From contig CM055754.1 of NCBI GenBank assembly GCA_029465975.1, positions 621,421-685,420 on the forward strand: DNA of 64,000 nucleotides. The letters run 5' to 3'. The first letter of the stretch is position 1. Each line of letters opens with the position of its first letter. This stretch comes from Dallia pectoralis (Eukaryota > Chordata > Actinopteri > Esociformes > Umbridae). Shown here in pieces: positions 58,663 through 64,000 of the stretch. The translations under genes were made by a program, and so were the position numbers. The notes beneath the pieces were generated by a model. It did no database searches. It had not been told where the DNA came from and saw nothing but the letters and a program-made list of their open reading frames with translations.

Positions 58663-60694
58663 CAATATCCATGACACCTCAGTCATTACCCATGAAACCT
58701 CAGTCATTACCCATGAAACCTCAGTCATTACCCATCAAACCTCAGTCATTACCCATGAAACATCAGTCATTACCCATGAAACCTCAGACATTATCCATAC
58801 CTCAGTCATTACCCATGAAACCTCAGTCATTACCAATGAAACCTCAGTCATTACCCATGAAACATCAGTCATTACCCATGAAACCTCAGTCATTACCAAT
58901 GAAACCTCAGTCATTACCAATGAAACCTCAGACATTACCCATGAAACCTCAGACATTACCCATGATACTTCAGTCATTACCCATGAAACCTCAGTCATTA
59001 CCCATGACACCTCAGACATTACCCATGAAACCTCAGTCATTACCCATGATACATCAGTCATTACCCATGAAACCTCAGACATTACCCATGATACCTCAGT
59101 CATTACCCATGATACATCAGTCATTACCCATGAAACCTCAGACATTACCCATGAAACCTCAGACATTACCCATGATACCTCAGTCATTACCCATGAAACC
59201 TCAGACATTACCCATGAAACCTCAGTCATTACCCATGATACATCAGTCATTACCCATGACACCTCAGACATTACCCATGAAACCTCAGTCATTACCTATG
59301 ATACATCAGTCATTACCCATGAAACCTCAGACATTACCCATGATACCTCAGTCATTACCCATGATACATCAGTCATTACCCATGAAACCTCAGACATTAC
59401 CCATGAAACCTCAGACATTACCCATGATACCTCAGTCATTACCCATGAAACCTCAGTCATTACCCATGACACCTCAGACATTACCCATGAAACCTCAGTC
59501 ATTACCCATGATACATCAGTCATTACCCATGAAACCTCAGACATTACCCATGATACCTCAGTCATTACCCATGATACATCAGTCATTACCCATGAAACCT
59601 CAGACATTACCCATGAAACCTCAGACATTACCCATGATACCTCAGACATTACCCATGAAACCTCAGTCATTACCCATGATACATCAGTCATTACCCATGA
59701 AACCTCAGACATTACCCATGATACCTCAGTCATTACCCATGATACATCAGTCATTACCCATGAAACCTCAGACATTACCCATGAAACCTCAGACATTACC
59801 CATGATACTTCAGTCATTACCCATGAAACCTCAGTCATTACCCATGACACCTCAGACATTACCCATGAAACCTCAGTCATTACCCATGATACATCAGTCA
59901 TTACCCATGAAACCTCAGACATTACCCATGATACCTCAGTCATTACCCATGATACATCAGTCATTACCCATGAAACCTCAGACATTACCCATGAAACCTC
60001 AGACATTACCCATGATACCTCAGTCATTACCCATGAAACCTCAGACATTACCCATGAAACCTCAGTCATTACCCATGATACATCAGTCATTACCCATGAA
60101 ACCTCAGACATTACCCATGATACCTCAGTCATTACCCATGATACATCAGTCATTACCCATGAAACCTCAGACATTACCCATGAAACCTCAGACATTACCC
60201 ATGATACCTCAGTCATTACCCATGAAACCTCAGTCATTACCCATGACACCTCAGACATTACCCATGAAACCTCAGTCATTACCCATGATACATCAGTCAT
60301 TACCCATGAAACCTCAGACATTACCCATGATACCTCAGTCATTACCCATGATACATCAGTCATTACCCATGAAACCTCAGACATTACCCATGAAACCTCA
60401 GACATTACCCATGATACCTCAGTCATTACCCATGAAACCTCAGACATTACCCATGAAACCTCAGTCATTACCCATGAAACCTCAGACATTACCAATGAAA
60501 CCTCAGTCATTACCCATGAAACCTCAGACATTACCCATGAAACCTCAGTCATTACCCATGATACATCAGTCATTACCCATGAAACCTCAGACATTACCCA
60601 TGATACCTCAGTCATTACCCATGAAACCTCAGACATTACCCATGAAACCTCAGTCATTACCCATGATACCTCAGTCATTACCCATGAATCCTTT
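58663..60694. repeat. 21-bp minisatellite, about 97 copies, with a 701-codon open frame
   Basis: Unit CCTCAGTCATTACCCATGAA plus A. Variants ACATCAG, GATACC, GACACC and CAGACATT are combined non-randomly into higher-order blocks of 9-10 units (about 190-210 bp) repeated several times between about 59000 and 60500. Period of seven codons: the plus frame 58596-60701 reads Pro-Met-(Lys/Ile/Thr)-(Pro/His)-Gln-(Ser/Thr)-Leu repeats. The minus strand is also open (472 and 185 codons). The N-terminal 20-odd residues have no signal or domain. Coding status is unproven; two open strands and array-wide homogeneity favour non-coding. Confidence 0.95.
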
Positions 60695-63491
60695 TGTATG
60701 AACGAGGTATGCACGAATACGCAAATGTAAATGTGTCCGTGCGTTTGTTGTCTTACATTTCCCGACTCAGTTGAGCCGAAGTTACAGTAGATGGACGGTG
60801 GTCGATTCCCTCATTCCAACCATTCTCTCTGCATGGGTTCCCAGGGGGGGTTCCATATCATTGGGAACATGCCAGTGCTAATAGCCCCTGTCTGAGAGCT
60901 GGACAGGCACCTTTCAGAGATAGAGACTGCCATCCTACTGTAGCATCTCCTGAACAGGGCAGGAATCACCATCCTGTGCTGATTTGGCGAGATTCCCCGG
61001 TAGAATATCTCTGTCTCTTGCGGACAGGATTATGAATGATGCATACTGTACAATGAGGCTGCCATATACATCTAAATATGGTAGTGTGTGTGTGTGTGTG
61101 TTTGCTGTTTTGCAGTTTGCACTCCTGGATCCACGGTTCTGTGTGGTACCTGATGTCTGTTTTCTGCTGAGTGAACAGATAATCAGATTCCACACAGCTT
61201 CATTCTCACCTTTCTGTCACCCTGCAGATTGTGACATAGTGCCCAAGTACGAATGATATTATTCAGTCTGCGTCTGGACGCTATGAAAGCTTTAAGGTTT
61301 TTCCTCAGCCCGTTTGGACCCTGTAGACAGAAAATAGAGAGCAAAGCTAAAGCCCTCAAACCTCTTCAGATGGGCTTGGTTGGGTTATAGAGCAACGCTC
61401 AATAAAACTGGTTTGTGGTTGGATTACTCTTCAATATGGGATTATATCCCAATGAATGAACGAGACAATAAAGTAGCCCAGCATTAAAATTGTGTTAACT
61501 TTAAATCCCAATAAAATAGAAAGTGATAAAGGAGATTTAACTTAATCCCCAAGCTATTGCTCACGATGGTGAAGTGTAAGGAAACATGCAGAGAATGTTG
61601 TCCTCGTTCGATGGTTGTTTATTTGAAAAAGCAAAACTAGATGCACACCGAACAGAAAAGCAGAAACTGTGAGTGTAATGAAACTGTGCATAGATGGCGA
61701 CTTGATGAATACAAACACAGATCAGAACACCAAAGACTCACCTATATTCCTTGACTATGAAATTGAATCTATGATGTTCAGTCGCTGTTGAATAGTATAA
61801 TTGAATCTATGATGTTCAGAATTCTTTTGAGAAACAACAGTCAGAGATGATCACCCATATCGTCAAGGTGATCTAAGACTTAAAGGATCTAAACTGGATT
61901 AGGATGTTAAAAAATCTAAATGTTCACTGTCTTTCTCCTCTTTTTGATTATCCATAATAACCTCCATACGAGCGATGCTCCAGCCTTTCTCCATCTCTCA
62001 AACCACTTGAGATGGTTTCAAACCCACTCTGCTTTTGCAGTTTATCACACAAGAGATGCCCTTTAAGGAGAATGGGATAAAAGATAGCAGAGGAGAGAGT
62101 TCCTTAATTGCAGATAGATAGAATAGAGAAGTGCACTTATGTTTCCATAGTGTGTTAAAGATCCTGAAAGGACCAACCAAACTGGGGATGGATTAAATAA
62201 TAATAAAAACAAATATGTCACTCTGAAACAAGGGTATTTATCATATTTACACCACTTTATTAAACAAACCTTACTTGGCTTTGTAAAGTCTGATAATATC
62301 AGTAGAGTTTTTGTTTCATATAGGAAGTCCTAGTGGGGTGCACTTCCTGTTTCTGGTGATTGTTTTGTTGTTAGCATAGCTGGGGCTAATTAGCATAGCT
62401 GGGGCTAATTAGCACTCCAGTTTGGTTTAGCACTTTGCTTCAAGTCACAGAAGTATGGAGGTGAGTGTGTTGTTGGTTCGTCATAGCTGTTTTGAATGTG
62501 TTTTAGTCAGTTGCTATTTAGTGCTATTTGATTTCATTACAGTTTATGTTGAATTAACAGCACTTACGTGATTTACCTGCTCTGTGCCTGGCTCAGATCA
62601 GCACTGCACCCTGGTTTGTGACATACTTTAAACAGAAGCTAGCTCTTCACTTTGTCCCTGCACTGGTTAGCACCATGGCTTTAGTTTGACGTGAAATAGT
62701 GGCTACTTTAAAATAACATCAGATGTTGCAAATTGTGCCAGCTTTCACAATGTCGAATCTCAGAAATACTTCCCATTGGTGTGCAAAACACCTGTACTTG
62801 TTTTTCTAGATTGTTAACATTTCATTATTTTCGATTTTGTAATTTCATCTTATGTTAGACTAGTGGTTCCCAACCAGGGATTTGAGGATCTCTCCACAGA
62901 GGGCACTGGGGAACACCCCTGACACCATAAACCTAATAATTAAATTAAATACACGGGGACTTTGAGCAGAGCAAAATGATGCTGTTTGTGCTGTAACTGA
63001 AAAAGTTTGGGAACCAACGTGGCAATGGAAAGACAATTAACAGAATGATTCTTACCAGAAACCTCCTTGTAATTATAGTCTGTGGGTTTTAATGTTTTAT
63101 CTGAGAAACGTGCTTTATGAATGAATTGGAATGAAATTACCAGCTACGTGCTCCTCCATGAGTGGACTGTAATCTCTCCTCTCTATAACCCTAACCCGGT
63201 TCCCTGAAATGGTTTTTATATCTTTGGAATTGAATCTCAGGTATTTCAGAACGGCGACATCTGCTTCTCCTTCCACATACCTTATTCCTCAGTAAAGATA
63301 ATGGCAGCCCGGCATAGCAAATCAATTGGCACACTTCTGTAGCAGACACAGGAGACGTATTGTCGTTTGGCATTCCTTAGTCACAGCAAATCTGCTTTTG
63401 GACTCCGTTAAGCCGTAGCTATAAAGCGTGAAGTTTCCCATGCCATACCTGTAGTACATGTTGTAGACCTGTATCCGTGTGCAGACTCCTA
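60695..63491. other. Single-copy stretch, no gene recognised
   Basis: About 2.8 kb AT-rich. Short frames only. A direct repeat of ATTGAATCTATGATGTTCAG occurs at about 61762 and 61802, and a TTAGCATAGCTGGGGCTAA duplication at about 62373-62411. No exon or element recognised. Confidence 0.4.
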
Positions 63492-63560
63492 GGGAGGAGG
63501 GGGAGGAGGAGGGAGGAGGAGGAGGGAGGAGGAGGAGGGGGAGGAGGGGGAGGTGGGAGG
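63492..63560. repeat. GGA-rich purine tract
   Basis: GGGAGGAGG-type repeat on the plus strand (about 70 bp), prone to triplex or G-quadruplex structure. Confidence 0.93.
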
Positions 63561-63737
63561 AGTGTACAGGCTCATAAACAACACAAAGAAGACATTTCAT
63601 TGGTATTTGACTCTTCTAATCCAGGATGTGATATTAATGAGCGCAGTATAAATCCACCTCTCATTTCCTGCTCTGTGTCTGTCAGAATCAGTCACACCGG
63701 CTCCTCTGTTTGCTCACCAAGTGATTCTGTTTAATGA

Positions 63738-63793
63738 CCACACATGATTCATGATTCCACACATGATTCGTGATTCCACACATGATTCATGTC
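63738..63793. repeat. 18-bp tandem repeat, about 3 copies
   Basis: CCACACATGATTC(A/G)TGATT in tandem with a partial third copy (CATGTCTC). Confidence 0.9.
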
Positions 63794-64000
63794 TCAACAT
63801 TAAGACACACAATTCCCTCCCATTGATAAATGGCCCGTTCACTTTAGAATCCAACTGGAAACAGCTACAGGCCATATAGCTATAGAGAAAGATGAGTGTG
63901 ATCAGCACATAAAGGCTCAGGCATTCTCTATTAAAGGGTTGTCTCCCCCTAGTGGTGTCAGTGGGAAATTAAAGTAATGAACCTAACGAACCTAATGAAC

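Overview
The window looks like non-coding, repeat-dominated DNA from a ray-finned fish. This rests on four old mobile-element traces of fish-typical kinds: a Tc1-like transposase fragment, a Tc1-like terminus, a tRNA-derived SINE head and a Penelope-like 3' end with a hammerhead-like motif. It also rests on the abundance of (TG)n/(CA)n tracts. I found no convincing host protein-coding gene, rRNA or tRNA gene, and no bacterial-style gene organisation. Nearly all long open frames are tandem repeats whose period is a multiple of three, or that lack stops in several frames, so I list them as repeats. The species cannot be fixed from sequence alone; salmonid/pike-like lineages are a guess.

Layout: roughly a third of the 64 kb (adding the intervals below) is minisatellite or microsatellite. 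The largest arrays are a 13-bp unit (11.65-12.58 kb), a 20-bp unit (14.52-15.56 kb), a 46-bp unit (20.27-21.45 kb), a 26-bp unit (22.08-23.61 kb), a purine-rich G-quadruplex-prone array (35.94-37.35 kb), a 47-bp unit (55.64-57.40 kb) and a 21-bp unit (58.66-60.69 kb). The last keeps a 701-codon frame open. Between arrays lies AT-rich single-copy-looking sequence without recognisable exons.

The most distinctive item is a complete, very young LTR retroelement at 50831-53604. It has two 440-bp LTRs that differ at one position, a 5-bp target duplication AGGGT, and polyadenylation signals that place it on the minus strand. It carries no reverse transcriptase, protease or integrase. Its 1.9-kb interior is one long frame beginning 2 nt after the 5' LTR. 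That frame has a short unique acidic N-terminus followed by four blocks of tandem repeats whose periods (24, 18, 27, 27 bp) are all whole codons. It runs into the 3' LTR and is broken by one single-base deletion. It is a non-autonomous element that must depend on a partner for its enzymes. It inserted at the edge of a 35-bp minisatellite.

No operon-like or pathway relationships exist among these features. The coherent theme is minisatellite birth and expansion: abutting arrays, higher-order repeats, nested (CA)n inside minisatellite units, and arrays next to transposon relics.
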